A stretch of 64,000 bases of DNA from Streptomyces zhihengii. GTDB lineage: Bacteria; Actinomycetota; Actinomycetes; Streptomycetales; Streptomycetaceae. The stretch covers positions 2,358,501-2,422,500 of the forward strand of contig NZ_JAFEJA010000002.1 in assembly GCF_016919245.1 (NCBI RefSeq), given 5' to 3'. Positions 17,301 to 26,200 of this stretch are shown piece after piece. A program made the position numbers and the translations under genes. A model generated the notes under the pieces. That model searched no databases. It was not told the origin of the DNA and saw nothing but the letters and a program-made list of their open reading frames with translations. Within the stretch, counting starts at the first letter, position 1; every line of letters begins with the position of its first letter.

Positions 17301-17881
17301 GCGGTGATCAGTTCCCCGGTGAACGCCGTATATCGCTCTCCAGGCGGGGAGACGGCTGCGCGCGTCTCGGCGGACGCCGTGAGCAGGCAGGTTCCCTCCA
17401 CTATCGCGTGGTCGGCGACCTGCTCACTCGCGCTCATGCTCCCGACGAGTGCTCGTCCACTGAAGCAGCAGTCCAGAATCACCACGGTCCGTTGAGCAGT
17501 AGCCTGCGAGCTCAGCACGGCTCGGCGCAGATACTCGTACCGCAGAGCCGTGTACTCGCGGTCGTGTCTCGAATCGGGCAGGGCCAGATAGAGCTCATCG
17601 GTGTAGGGATCGGTTAGACCATGCCCGGCGTAGTAGATCAGCAGGGTGTCTCTTGCTCGGCTGGCCGCTTCCTGCACTGCACCCAGCACCATTTCGGCAC
17701 TGAGCGGTTGAGAAAGCACGCGGCAGTGTTCGGCCGGCAGACCCCACACCGCGGGGTCGGTCAGTACACTGCGCAGGCCCTTCAAGTTTTGAGCGACCGC
17801 AGGCAAATCGGCCAAACTCTTATACGAGTGCACCCCTATCAGGAGAGCTTGGGAAACAGCCGGGTCCGGTAACTCCGCCAC
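14396..17881 (-). CDS. Caspase-TPR protein (EACC1-associated type)
   Basis: A 1161-residue protein. Residues 5-245 form a caspase-like C14 peptidase domain (SQALLIGVHSYKSL at the start). The catalytic His is His87 in IYYAGHG and the Cys is probably Cys139 in ILDCCFSG. A Ser/Ala-rich linker spans about 246-294. Residues 295-1134 are 20 exact 42-residue TPR units of kinesin-light-chain type (consensus DRIRVLGPDHPDTL, RHNHAYNLGEAG). A 27-residue broken unit ends the protein. No NB-ARC or other NTPase lies between caspase and repeats. GTG 17881 is 3 bases after the EACC1 stop, so translation is coupled. Family knowledge and context suggest a suicide protease of a conflict system with the repeats as sensor; that role is inference. 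Confidence 0.9.
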   Translation of the reverse strand: MAELPDPAVSQALLIGVHSYKSLADLPAVAQNLKGLRSVLTDPAVWGLPAEHCRVLSQPLSAEMVLGAVQEAASRARDTLLIYYAGHGLTDPYTDELYLALPDSRHDREYTALRYEYLRRAVLSSQATAQRTVVILDCCFSGRALVGSMSASEQVADHAIVEGTCLLTASAETRAAVSPPGERYTAFTGELITALADGIPGAPDPIDMSTLYRHLHRSLAAKSRPLPQQRNRNSGGLIALARNRATAPSAPPLHGDAPSSLEVPSSGTDGNSRQSDVAADGEASEESLLKQVVVDRIRVLGPDHPDTLEARHKHAYCLGESGSREESARLFGRLIEDRIRALGPDHPDTLSTRHQHAHDLGEAGQRLKAIELQERLVEDRTRVIGADDPETLRTRHNHAHNIGETGRWNEAASLFQRLIEDRIRVQDPEHPDTLDARHKHAYCLGQAGNRQQAASLFGHLAEDYSRALGPDHPKTLWVRQSHAFYLGEAGQRLKGAELQEGLIEDRTRVIGADDPETLRTRHNHAHNIGETGRWNEAASLFQRLIEDRIRVQGPEHPDTLDARHSHASCLGQAGNRQEAASLFGQLAEDHSRALGPDHPKTLWVRHKHAENLGEAGQRLTAIELQERLVEDRTRVIGADDPETLSTRHNHAHNIGEAGRRKEAASLFQRLAEDRVRVQGPEHPDTLGARYNHAYCLGESGGREESAQLLGRLVEDYIRVLGPDHPDTFYTRHQHAHDLGEAGQRLKAAGLQERLIEDRTRVVGADDSETLRTRHNHAHNIGEAGRWNEAASLFQRLIEDRIRVLGPEHPDTLGARHKHAYCLGQAGNRQEAASLFGQLAEDHSRILGPDHPDTLDARHSHACNLGEAGNRRRAAQLLEHLVEDRTRLLGPDHRNTLDARHDHAYNLGEAGQRLTAIELQERLIEDRTRVIGADDPETLSTRHNHAHNIGEAGRRKEAASLFGRLIEDRIRLLGPAHPDTLGVRHAHAYYLGQAGSREESARLFGRLVEERTRVIGADDPETLRTRHNHAHNIGEAGRRKEAASLFERLAKDRIRLLGPDHPDTLGARHNHAYYLGEAGNRRRAAQLLKHLVEDCTRVLGPDHPDTLRARHDHAYNLGEAGNRRRAAQLFKRLFEDRAQVLGPDHPDTRSAWNNQTYFSRIT
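14399..16999 (-). repeat. Tandem 126-bp TPR-coding repeats, 20 units plus a partial
   Basis: Units of exactly 126 bases run from 16999 down to 14480, followed by an 81-base degenerate unit. A GADDPETL-type unit (GADDSETL once) recurs at positions 3, 6, 9, 12, 16 and 18, showing a three-unit (378-bp) higher-order period in the first half. Long near-identical tracts between units indicate recent expansion. Confidence 0.9.
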
Positions 17882-17884
17882 CGT

Positions 17885-18289
17885 CTACTCCGCGCCCTCG
17901 TCATCCGGACTGCGCTCGGAGTCGTCCTCGTCCCCAGCGTTGAGGATCCGGTCGAGCAGGTCGGGCGAGGGGTCCCGGACTGTGACGATGACGCCGTCAC
18001 GTTCGAGCCGCACCTCAGTCGGTCGGGGACGTGTGCCGCGCCATGTGGCCGCAGCGACCAACAGGCTGCTCAGAGCGATCGTGTTGCTGAGCACGACGTT
18101 GACGATCTCCAGTGCGTCCCCCATGTGCCCGGGGCGCGTTTGGGAGGGCACGACGGTGATCTCGGCAAGGCCTCGCAGCTCAGGATCTGCCACCAGCCAA
18201 CGGTAAAGTGAGCTAGCGCAGTCAGCGCAGTCGCTGCTCCCGGCGTCCTTCTCGCTCCCGCCGTGCGCGAACGTCAACCGGAACTCCAT
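17885..18289 (-). CDS. EACC1-like effector-associated component
   Basis: A 134-residue protein starting at ATG 18289 after GGGAGGGCGG. The pattern is a short N-terminal strand (MEFRLTFAHGG), then LYRWLVADPELRGLAEITVV, a hydrophobic helix (IVNVVLSNTIALSSLLVAAA), then RPTEVRLERDGVIVTV and an acidic tail. This matches effector-associated constant component 1, found beside caspase or trypsin effectors in predicted bacterial conflict systems. It overlaps the upstream ribbon-helix-helix gene by 16 bases and is followed 3 bases later by the caspase gene. Confidence 0.8.
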   Translation of the reverse strand: MEFRLTFAHGGSEKDAGSSDCADCASSLYRWLVADPELRGLAEITVVPSQTRPGHMGDALEIVNVVLSNTIALSSLLVAAATWRGTRPRPTEVRLERDGVIVTVRDPSPDLLDRILNAGDEDDSERSPDDEGAE

Positions 18290-18594
18290 CCGCCCTCCCC
18301 GTTTCCGTGGCTGGTCCGGACCACCACGAGGCCACAACAAGGCCACCCACCATAGGCATTCTCGCCCATGGCCCCCACGACCGCAGGCTGTCCACGGAAA
18401 GCACGTTCCGCGTACGCGGACAGGAACGAGGCGGCGCCGGCCAAGAAGGCCGCGCGGGACTGGTTCACATCCGCCTCGATCAGGTCGGCCACATACCCCT
18501 GCAGGCTCAGGCCCCGGCTCTTGGCCCGCTCCTCGGCTGCCGCCTTCACGACCTCGTCCAGGCGGATGTTCGTCTGCTTGCCCGTACCCCTCAC
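18274..18594 (-). CDS. Ribbon-helix-helix antitoxin/regulator-like protein
   Basis: A 106-residue protein from GTG 18594. The N-terminus, GKQTNIRLDEVVKAAAEERA then SRGLSLQGYVADLIEADVNQ, is a CopG/ParD-like ribbon-helix-helix. The C-terminal 40 residues are Gly-rich and unlike the family, perhaps from an upstream frame change. Its TGA lies inside the EACC1 gene, so the two are translationally coupled and it is probably the first gene of the caspase operon. It could be a repressor of that operon, or an orphan antitoxin; no partner toxin gene was seen. Confidence 0.65.
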   Translation of the reverse strand: MRGTGKQTNIRLDEVVKAAAEERAKSRGLSLQGYVADLIEADVNQSRAAFLAGAASFLSAYAERAFRGQPAVVGAMGENAYGGWPCCGLVVVRTSHGNGEGGWSSG

Positions 18595-18965
18595 TCGAGC
18601 TACATGCCGATACCGGCACCTAGCAAATGGAGCGGAGGCCCGGACCGGACCAGGCCGGATACCGAGTGGGATCTTCTCAGGGACGCAGGGCGGGCGCCCC
18701 GGCGCAGCGCCGACCGAGGGCGGTCCGCCCGGGGCGGAGGGGAGCCATGCGGGGCGCGATGGAAGCAGCCTGGTCAGGGGCTGTGCTGGGTGGGGTCGCG
18801 ACGGCGCTGGTGTCTCCGCGGGCCGCGTCGTGAACGTGTTCCGGGACGGCGGCCTGGTCGTCACGCTGGCGAACAAGAACTTTTCGTGCAGCGCTGGCCC
18901 ACCTCGGCCGCACGACATAGGGCCCGTCGCCGCGGCAGCGGGGCCCTGGCGAACGCGGGAACCGG
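18595..18965. other. Upstream region of the caspase operon
   Basis: No supported gene. A 29-codon frame at 18747-18833 has no recognisable product. The operon promoter should lie here, near 18600-18660, but no clear consensus was identified. Confidence 0.3.
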
Positions 18966-19334
18966 TCAGAGCGAGGCGCGCCAACTGCCCCGGGCCAGCC
19001 GGGTGCGGCCGTTGAGCTCCGACCTCAGCAGAGTCAGCCCAGCCGCGGCCAGCACCTTCTCGCTGAGCGGCCCGTCTTCAGTCGGTGAGGTGACGAGCAC
19101 CAGGACGGGCACGTCGGGGTGCTCGACCTCGTAGAGATCGTCTGCGCCGTCGTCTCCCGGGATGGTGTTGGGCTGGATCTTCAGGCTGGTCCCGTCGGCC
19201 AGTGCGGTGACGAGGTAGTTGCCGAGGTAGTCGCTCTCACGCTCGGTGAAGGTCACGGCGAGCCTGTCGGCGAGCACGGCCGACAACTCTTCAATCGAGC
19301 AGGAAGTGGTGCCGTAGACGTCGAACCTGGTCAT
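18966..19334 (-). CDS. Hypothetical protein, 122 residues
   Basis: A soluble protein starting MTRFDVYGTTSCSIEELSAV. It continues LAVTFTERESDYLGNYLVTA and a DLYEVEHPDVPVLVLVTSP core, and ends in a basic tail. The beta-strand-rich middle suggests a small alpha/beta domain, similar to uncharacterised Streptomyces proteins found near immunity-type genes. ATG 19334 is a good start. No catalytic motif was seen. Confidence 0.65.
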   Translation of the reverse strand: MTRFDVYGTTSCSIEELSAVLADRLAVTFTERESDYLGNYLVTALADGTSLKIQPNTIPGDDGADDLYEVEHPDVPVLVLVTSPTEDGPLSEKVLAAAGLTLLRSELNGRTRLARGSWRASL

Positions 19335-19740
19335 CTGTCCATTGTCCTCGGGCCGGCCCTCCGGCGTGCCGCCGGGGCCGGCCTACGTCGGTGGCTGCCG
19401 TATGCCCCGGCAAGCCGGGCCACGCCGTTCCCCGCGGCGTCTACGCCCCGGGGTCCGTTGCCGATGCTGTCGAGGCGCGCTTGCGCTGCCGGGCTGACAC
19501 ACCCCCCTCGGTGGCAGCTGAGCGGCGGCAGCCGCCCCTCCCGTATGGCGAGTTGTTCGGTCAGACGCTGCGAGCGGGCGAACGCGCCGCTCGGGCGGCG
19601 GACGACGAGGGGCGGGCAGCTTGCGCGCTGCTGCCCGGGAACGGCTACCCACTACGCTATTTTGAGCGCGTTCAAATATGGTTTCGTGTTCAGAAGAGGC
19701 AGGCGCAGAGCATCTGCCTGGAGGTGCGGGAAGGGGTGGC
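19335..19740. other. Intergenic stretch
   Basis: An AT-richer patch at 19650-19690 (TACGCTATTTTGAGCGCGTTC) could contain the promoter of the 19741 gene. No other gene supported. Confidence 0.35.
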
Positions 19741-20214
19741 ATGGGCCGACAGTTGTGCCGCAGAATCGCTGTTATCGGGGCGCTGGTGGCCCTGACGGTG
19801 TCCTGCGGTTGGGCCGCGGCGATCTATGCCGCAGAGATCTCAGCGGATCAGGTCGAGGGGCGATGGACCAGCGAGGCGGGCACATCCCTGGTCTTCCACG
19901 AGAATCACACGTTCACCGCCGAGCACTTCAACGAGTTGCCCGTCGCACATGACTGCGAGGAGCCTTCGGCCTTGTCGTCCGGCCGCTGGGCGTTCTATGC
20001 CCCGACGGAAGCCGACCGGTTCCACACTGCTGACGAGACCGCAACCCGCGGCACCGTCCTGTCGCTGATCTTCTCCACCGGAGACTGCGAAGTGGGCGCC
20101 TACCTCTTCGGTGACGAAGACGATCCTGGGATGTGTCCGACCGCGGACGCGGATGTCGGGTGCCCCAGTGACGGCTACCTTCACCGAAACCAGACTGCCG
20201 CTTCCCGCTCTTGA
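19741..20214 (+). CDS. Secreted or lipid-anchored hypothetical protein
   Basis: A 157-residue protein from ATG 19741, preceded by GGAAGGGG. A basic start (MGRQLCRRIAVIG) and a hydrophobic core ending LTVSCGWAA form a signal sequence; the Cys could be a lipobox Cys, though the -3 residue is not ideal. The mature part has VEGRWTSEAGTSLVFHENHT, FTAEHFNELPV, then SSGRWAF, a lipocalin-like strand pattern, with several Cys late in the sequence. Function unknown. Confidence 0.7.
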   Translation: MGRQLCRRIAVIGALVALTVSCGWAAAIYAAEISADQVEGRWTSEAGTSLVFHENHTFTAEHFNELPVAHDCEEPSALSSGRWAFYAPTEADRFHTADETATRGTVLSLIFSTGDCEVGAYLFGDEDDPGMCPTADADVGCPSDGYLHRNQTAASRS

Positions 20215-20466
20215 AGCGGCCGGAACTCCACTGCTCATGCGTCCCTGGCCCACATGTTTGCCGGCCACGGCACGCAGGACTAACTGCCCCTCATGCTGCT
20301 GGTCACCGTGATACAGAGTGCGTTCTGCCTGCTTCCCCAGGCCCTGGTCGACCATCTGGCGCCGCTGAAGCGCCCTGCAGGTCATCAACGGCAGTACTTG
20401 ACGGTGTTGTGGCGGTCGCGGACGGCTTCCCGCAGGCCTGTCAGACCATGATCGTACGATCACGGC

Positions 20467-21000
20467 GTGCCTGATGCTTTCACCGTCCTGTGGACCCACG
20501 ACACGTGCCGAGCGCTGCGCGAGGCGGGGAGGGTGGGGGAGCGACCGCCGGTTGCCTTCAGCGGTGTGCATTCCTCCCTGCCGGCGTGGTCGGGCGCTCG
20601 TGCGGGGGACGAGGTGTACGCGTTGCACGTCAAGCAACGCGAGGTGTTCGTGGTGAGCCGGATGCGAGTGGTCGACCGTGAGCGTCGCGACTGCTGCGGG
20701 GCAGCTCCCGCCACCTGGGAGGACCCGGCCTATCCCGGCCACGAGACCTGGTCGATGCTCGGCGCGGGCGGATGCGGGGCGCAGGCCGTGCACGTGGACG
20801 CGACGCCCGTGCGCTTCGATGTACCCGTATCCGGTGAACTGCTCACCAGACTTACCTGGCGAAATCGCCGGGGGCAGACCCGCGGCCTGAAGTACATAGT
20901 CGATGGGCGTCTGGAAAAATCGATCAGCCTTCAGGGCTTCTACCGCCTGACTCCCGAGGCCGCCGGCGAACTGGCGGAAGTCGTCCGCTCTGGTCCGTGA
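20467..21000 (+). CDS. Hypothetical protein, 177 residues
   Basis: It starts at GTG 20467 and reads VPDAFTVLWTHDTCRALREA, with a central CCGAAPATWEDP and a C-terminal TWRNRRGQTRGLKYI, DGRLEKSISLQGFYRL. It is probably soluble. A degraded copy of its 3' part sits at 51150-51184, followed by a repeat of the downstream DNA. Family not recognised; intact and well biased. Confidence 0.65.
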   Translation: MPDAFTVLWTHDTCRALREAGRVGERPPVAFSGVHSSLPAWSGARAGDEVYALHVKQREVFVVSRMRVVDRERRDCCGAAPATWEDPAYPGHETWSMLGAGGCGAQAVHVDATPVRFDVPVSGELLTRLTWRNRRGQTRGLKYIVDGRLEKSISLQGFYRLTPEAAGELAEVVRSGP

Positions 21001-21112
21001 GGGGACCGGCGCTCGGCCATCTCCCCGTCACCGTGCCAGGGCAGGCGCACCGCCCGCGCGGCCTCCTTCTGCGGGCCCGCCTGCACGACTGACCGACCCT
21101 TGCTGCACATCT

Positions 21113-21191
21113 GGCCTACAGCCACCTGAACCTGCTTCTGCCCGCGCCCACCGCGCTGCCGAGCGAACCCACCCGGGTCAGTCGGCACGCT
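21113..21191 (+). repeat. Dispersed repeat, copy 1
   Basis: About 78 bases sharing CCTACAGCCACCTGAA and GCGAACCCACCCGGGTCAG with 51207-51282. Both copies follow sequence of the 20467-type gene. Confidence 0.75.
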
Positions 21192-21281
21192 ACCCCTTGA
21201 CCCCGAAGCAGCCTCGCAGACAGCACATGGGCGCAGCAGGCCCGGGCACCGGGAAGACTCGAGCACGAGGAGGGCCGTCCG

Positions 21282-21599
21282 ATGACCGAGTCCGGGACTC
21301 ACCACGCACCGGCCTGCACGTGCCCCCGCCGGCGGTCTGGTCCGGGGGACGACACCCGAACCTGCCGAACATGCGACGCCGCTCGCCGCACCGCACGCCT
21401 TCCGCCCCGGGTGCTGCGCGCTGCCGATTTCGACCGCCGCTGCGGGCGGGTGGCGATCCTGGGTGACGGTGACCGGGTGTCGCAAGCCCGCAGGGCCGGG
21501 AGCGCGGTTGTGTCGGCGGTGGTCAGGCAGGCGTCACAGAGTCCCGGCGTCCGGCCAATGGGACCAGTGGGTGTTCGCTGCGAGCGTCGGCCGGTATAG
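21282..21599 (+). CDS. Small Cys-rich protein, uncertain
   Basis: ATG 21282 has a good AGGAGG site eight bases upstream. The N-terminus MTESGTHHAPACTCPRRRSG, then TRTCRTCDAARR, has a CxC and a CxxC. The later part loses bias and overlaps the convergent DUF7003-like gene by 66 bases, so the true 3' end may be frameshifted. A related stretch lies at 34975-35125. Confidence 0.35.
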   Translation: MTESGTHHAPACTCPRRRSGPGDDTRTCRTCDAARRTARLPPRVLRAADFDRRCGRVAILGDGDRVSQARRAGSAVVSAVVRQASQSPGVRPMGPVGVRCERRPV

Positions 21600-22172
21600 G
21601 GCCGGGTCTCCGGAGGCCAATACCTCGGCGATCATCTGGAAGGTTTCATGCCCGCTGGGCATGGCGTCCCAGAAGTCGTCCGGTTGGTTCCACTCGTCGA
21701 GCCTCAACAGCTCGGGCAGATCGGAGGGAATGCGGGCCCGCAGCTCAGTCTCGTCGGCCAGCAGGAGCTCCCGGCTCGCCGGCGCCAGCTGGCGGAACAC
21801 GTTCTGCAGAGGGGTGCCGGCGTGAGTGTCGACTGGCAGCGCGGTGCCGCGGACGACCACCGGCGCTCCGCCCGCATAGACCTCGGCGCCGTCGGGATCG
21901 ATCTCCTCCATGTTGTCCACCCGCGCCAGGAAGTCGCCGAACCCGGGATCGCCGCGCGTCAGGCAATTGCCGAACCACTGCATCACGTCGATGAGGTTGC
22001 CGCTGCGCGGGGCGTAACCTAGTAGCTCGACGACCACGGCCCAGCGCGTGTTGTCGCCGAACAAGCGCATCCGCGCATCGACCGGGTAGTAGTAGCCGTT
22101 GTCCAGATCGGGAAGCTCGGCCTTGTCCGCGCAGAGATCGAACTGCCCGAGGATCGACGAGGTTGTCATCAC
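21534..22172 (-). CDS. DUF7003-like hypothetical protein
   Basis: A 212-residue soluble protein with ILGQFDLCADKAELPDLDNG near the start, then RMRLFGDNTRWAVVVELLGY, DNMEEIDPDGAEVYAGGAPV and a C-terminal ETFQMIAEVLASGDPALYRP. The pattern fits the uncharacterised Streptomyces family DUF7003. The central third is duplicated as a broken copy at 30281-30497. ATG 22172 or 22169 starts it. No enzymatic motif is visible. Confidence 0.7.
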   Translation of the reverse strand: MMTTSSILGQFDLCADKAELPDLDNGYYYPVDARMRLFGDNTRWAVVVELLGYAPRSGNLIDVMQWFGNCLTRGDPGFGDFLARVDNMEEIDPDGAEVYAGGAPVVVRGTALPVDTHAGTPLQNVFRQLAPASRELLLADETELRARIPSDLPELLRLDEWNQPDDFWDAMPSGHETFQMIAEVLASGDPALYRPTLAANTHWSHWPDAGTL

Positions 22173-22616
22173 GGCTCCAGGCTAGGACCGGGCTCTCGGC
22201 TGCTCGCTGGTGGGTATGTGCGGACCAGTGCCAGAGGCAGACGAGTCACCCCGTGCCGGCCGCAACAGCTCCCGCCTGGCCCTGGCCACCGACCTGCCTG
22301 CATCCGTCCTCGCCGACTTGACCGCGACCAGCATCAGCAACGCCCCCCGATGGACCGGATAGGCCAACGCGAACTGTGACTGAGCGCGATAGAGGGTCGC
22401 TTGAGCACGCTACTGAACTTGGGTCCGGTGCTGTCGGGCTGTTCGCCAGACAGCGTGAAGGCGACCTTGTTAGTCCCCCTTCGGTGAGACATCCGCAGGG
22501 GCGGCAGCTTGACCGACGTCGAAAAGAGACGCGCGGGAGCGAGTCCGGTGCCAAGCAGTGACGTGCTTCGAGGCTGGCGGGAAGAACCGGTCGGGTCCCC
22601 CGGAACAGAAGCCCGC
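22173..22616. other. Intergenic stretch
   Basis: No gene, RNA or strong hairpin recognised. Confidence 0.4.
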
Positions 22617-23024
22617 TCAGGGGCAGTAGAAGTGCACCCCGGTCAGCCTGTCGTTGGCGAATTGGCCGGCCCAGTCACCCGTGGCGCCGTACTGATGGCT
22701 CGGGGTGAAGTCCAGGTCCGAGTGGTTGTACGGGTCGTCGACGAACTTCACCTGGCAGGTGGAGTTGTTCAGCCAGGAGGACACCTGATTGTTGGCCGGG
22801 TCCCCGTTCAGGAAGCGGACGCTGTAGAGGGTGATCATGCCGGGGGTCGGGGTGATGATCGCCTTGGAGCCCGTGCCCCCGCCGTGCTGGTAGAGGCACA
22901 GGGCCCAGCTCGGGCAGTCGGCATACGGCGGGTTGGCCGCGGAGGCCGGGGCCGCGGCGGACAGCAGCGCCGCACCGGCGACCACGCCCGTCGCGAGAGC
23001 TGCCTTGAGTGATCTCGTTCCCAT
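22617..23024 (-). CDS. Secreted peptidase inhibitor family I36-like protein
   Basis: A 135-residue protein with a signal peptide cleaved after ASA (MGTRSLKAALATGVVAGAAL core). The mature domain starts NPPYADCPSWALCLYQHGGG and has further Cys in STCQVKF and HFYCP, giving two likely disulfides. This matches I36/SMPI-like beta-gamma-crystallin-type metalloprotease inhibitors of Streptomyces. It is divergent from the secreted fusion at 23286, with a 260-base shared upstream region. Function is assigned by similarity only. Confidence 0.8.
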   Translation of the reverse strand: MGTRSLKAALATGVVAGAALLSAAAPASAANPPYADCPSWALCLYQHGGGTGSKAIITPTPGMITLYSVRFLNGDPANNQVSSWLNNSTCQVKFVDDPYNHSDLDFTPSHQYGATGDWAGQFANDRLTGVHFYCP

Positions 23025-23285
23025 GACCTACCACCTTCTGAACCGCCGGTGCGGCTCGGTCAGGACCGCACGGAGCGACGCTCCGCGATCTTCACGGCAA
23101 AGCCCCATCGTGTGTGTCAGGTGTAGGTTTGGGATAGTCAACAACGAGCCATACATGGGGTGTTGAGCCCGCGCGTCAGATCGGATTTGTAGTCTCTCGC
23201 TGTTGCCCGCCGCCTCCCACGGGCAGAAGGCCGCATCCCGCGGCTGAGGAGACGCCGCGTCAGCGGCCCCAAAAGAGAGACCACC

Positions 23286-26200
23286 GTGTCCCTGCATTTC
23301 CTTCACATTCCGGGCCGCGCCACCCGGCACAGACCCGGCCCCGGACCCCGGCGCACACTCGTGCAGGTGCTTTGCACCGCGTTGCTCGCCTCCCTCGTCA
23401 CCCTGGTCGCACCCACGCCGGCGCAGGCCGCCGAGGACGTCACCGAGTCGTCCATCACGTTCAACACCCAGGGCGGCACCCGCTGGGACCTCGTCAGGTC
23501 GTCCCTGCTCAAGACCGCCGACGTGATCGCCCTCCAGGAGACCGTGAAGCCGCCGAGCGACTTCACGGGTGAGCAGGTGCTCCTCGACAACAGCACCGAC
23601 ACCACGCAGACCCCGACCGGGCTGCCCAGTCTCAAATACCGTGTGAGTGCCGCTCGTTGGGGCAAGCCCGGCACGCGTGCGGCCCCCGGCGTCCTGATCT
23701 ACCTGAAGATCCTGGACAAGACGGCCTGGGGTCAGACCACCGGCACGGACGACCCCGACGCCGGCACCGAGGGCAACACCCAGAAGTCCATGGCCATCTG
23801 GCTGAAGGACGCCCCCGAGGACCTCGGCACCCTCGCCCCGCGCATCCGAGTGCTGCCCGCCGCCGACCCGGCCAACAAGTGGATCAGGACCCGCCCCGCT
23901 TTCGGCGTACAACTGGGCGACACCTGGTACTTCAACATCCACGCCGCGTCGATCCGCTCCGGGGAGACCCCCAATCCGCACGCCGTCGCCCTGATCGACA
24001 CCATCTCCCAGACCATGGCCGGGCAGAGCTGGCGTGCCCTGGGCGACTTCAACTCCTCCGCCGCTCCCACCCGCGGCCGGTTCCCGAACACCTTCTACGC
24101 CACCAGCAACGGCCGTCCCGACGGCCCTCCCGCGACCACCCAGCTCTCCGGCTACGCACTGGACTACATGATCGCCAGTGACCAGCTGGAGAACCTCTCG
24201 GTGTCCCTCAACGGCCGCAACGGTACCTCCGACCACTGGCCGGTGCGGTTCGCCCCCGCGGGCGGGCCCACGTGCGGCGACAGCTGGGGCAGCATCACCG
24301 TCTACAACCCGGCATCTCGTGCCGCCCGCGCCGCGGACGACGGCTCCTGCGGCCTGCCTCCCGCCGTGGTCTCCATGGGCGACAGCTACATCTCCGGCGA
24401 GGGCGGACGCTGGGCGGGCAACGCGGCCGCCTCGGCGACCGGTTCGGCCTGGGGCACCGACCGGGCGGCGGTGAACTGCAACGCCGACGAGAGCACGTGT
24501 GACCACGACGTGTCGCGGATCTACGGCGACACCGGGTACGACCGGGGCGCCGACGCCTGCGACAGGTCCGACTCCGCCGAGATCCGGGGCCTCGCACTGG
24601 AGGGCGTGCCGCTGGAGCGGCGCTTCAACATCGCCTGCTCGGGAGCCACCACCGACAACGTGACCACGACCGGGTTCAAGGGGCAGCGGCCCCAGGTCGA
24701 GGACCTCCGCGACATCGCGCAGAACAACGACGTGCGCATGGTGGTGCTCTCCGTCGGCGGCAACGACCTGAAGTTCTCCGAGATCCTCCAGGACTGCGTC
24801 AAGGCGTACTTCTACCCGTCGGTGTTCAACAAGGGCTGCCGGGGGGCCAAGGAGGGGGAGTTCGCCGAGAGCCTCGGCCCCGTGCGGGCCAAGGTCGTGG
24901 GGGCGGTCGAGACGATCCGGACGGTGCTGCGCGAGGCGGGGCAGGAGGACGGCACGTACCAGATCGTCCTCCAGTCCTACGCCAACCCGCTGCCGAGGGG
25001 CCACAACTACCGCGACGCGGAGAACGCTCCCGTGCCGCCCGCCAATTACGGCCGCTACATCAACGGCGGCTGCCCCTTCCTCGACGCCGACAGCGACTGG
25101 GCGCACACCTCCGTGGTGCCCCGGATCAGTGACATGCTGCGGGGCGCGGCCAACGAGGCGGGTGTCTCCTTCCTGGACCTGCAGAGCGCGTTCGCCGGGC
25201 ACGAGCTGTGCAGCACGACGACGAGGCAGGCGGATTCGAGCCACCGGCTGACGGCTCCGCTGAGCGCCCACCACGCGGAATGGGTGCGCTGGGTCCCGTA
25301 CCTGTTCGAGGGGTCGAAGGACCTGCCGTGGCAGGCCCAAGGCCATCAGCAGGAGGCGATCCACCCGAACCGCTACGGCCAGCAGGCGCTCGCCGCCTGC
25401 CTGACGAAGATCGCCGCCCAGCTCGGTGACCACCCGGTGGCCTCCTCCTGCGTGGGCACCCCGAACTCCCTGCCCGGCGCCGTGGACGGCTCGGTCAACC
25501 CGGACCAGGACCTCGGGCGCGGCAATCGCCGCGGCCCCGTGGCCGGGCTGCCCGACTGGAGCCGGGCCGGGTACCGCGGCGGTGAACTGCTGCCGTCCGC
25601 CGCCGCCCGCACCCCCGACTCCGCCTGCCACTTCGGCCCCTCCGCACTGGAGTCGCAGTTCCAGGTGAAGGCCGATGACGGGCAGGACGACACGGCGGGC
25701 CTCCAGAAGGCCATCGACCGGATCCGTGATCACTGCACTCCGCATGCGAGTGCCGGCCGGCTGTCGGTGATCGAGCTGCCCAAGGGTGTGCTCAACGTGA
25801 GCAAGCAGCTCTCCGTGGACGCTTCCTACCTGCTCGTACGGGGGCAGGGAGCGGACCCGGAGAACGGCTCACGGATCGTCTTCCGCCCCGACGAGAACAC
25901 GCGGTACGACGTCCTCACCGCCAGGGGCGAGCGCTGGGACCAGGCCGGCATGCAGCACAAGTGCCAGTTCACCACCGGCAACAACGTCGGCACCGGCGGC
26001 TGGATCTGGCCGGGCCGCGGCCTGTTCCGGGTCCAGACCAGGGAGGCCGCCGAGAAGTACGCCAGCATCTGCGGCTTTCCTTCCAAGATCCCGGAGAACC
26101 GGCGGGACCTCTTCGAGGGGTCGATCAACCAGCACTGGGAGTCGGGGGTCGCCGTCGGCGGTTCCCCCGGCGACGCCAACTACGCCGCGCGCCAGGGCGA

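Noticed and set aside
23028-25745. A 905-codon open frame on the minus strand
   Set aside because: It is antisense to the secreted fusion gene, whose domain motifs are clear. It arises from high GC and lacks recognisable domains.
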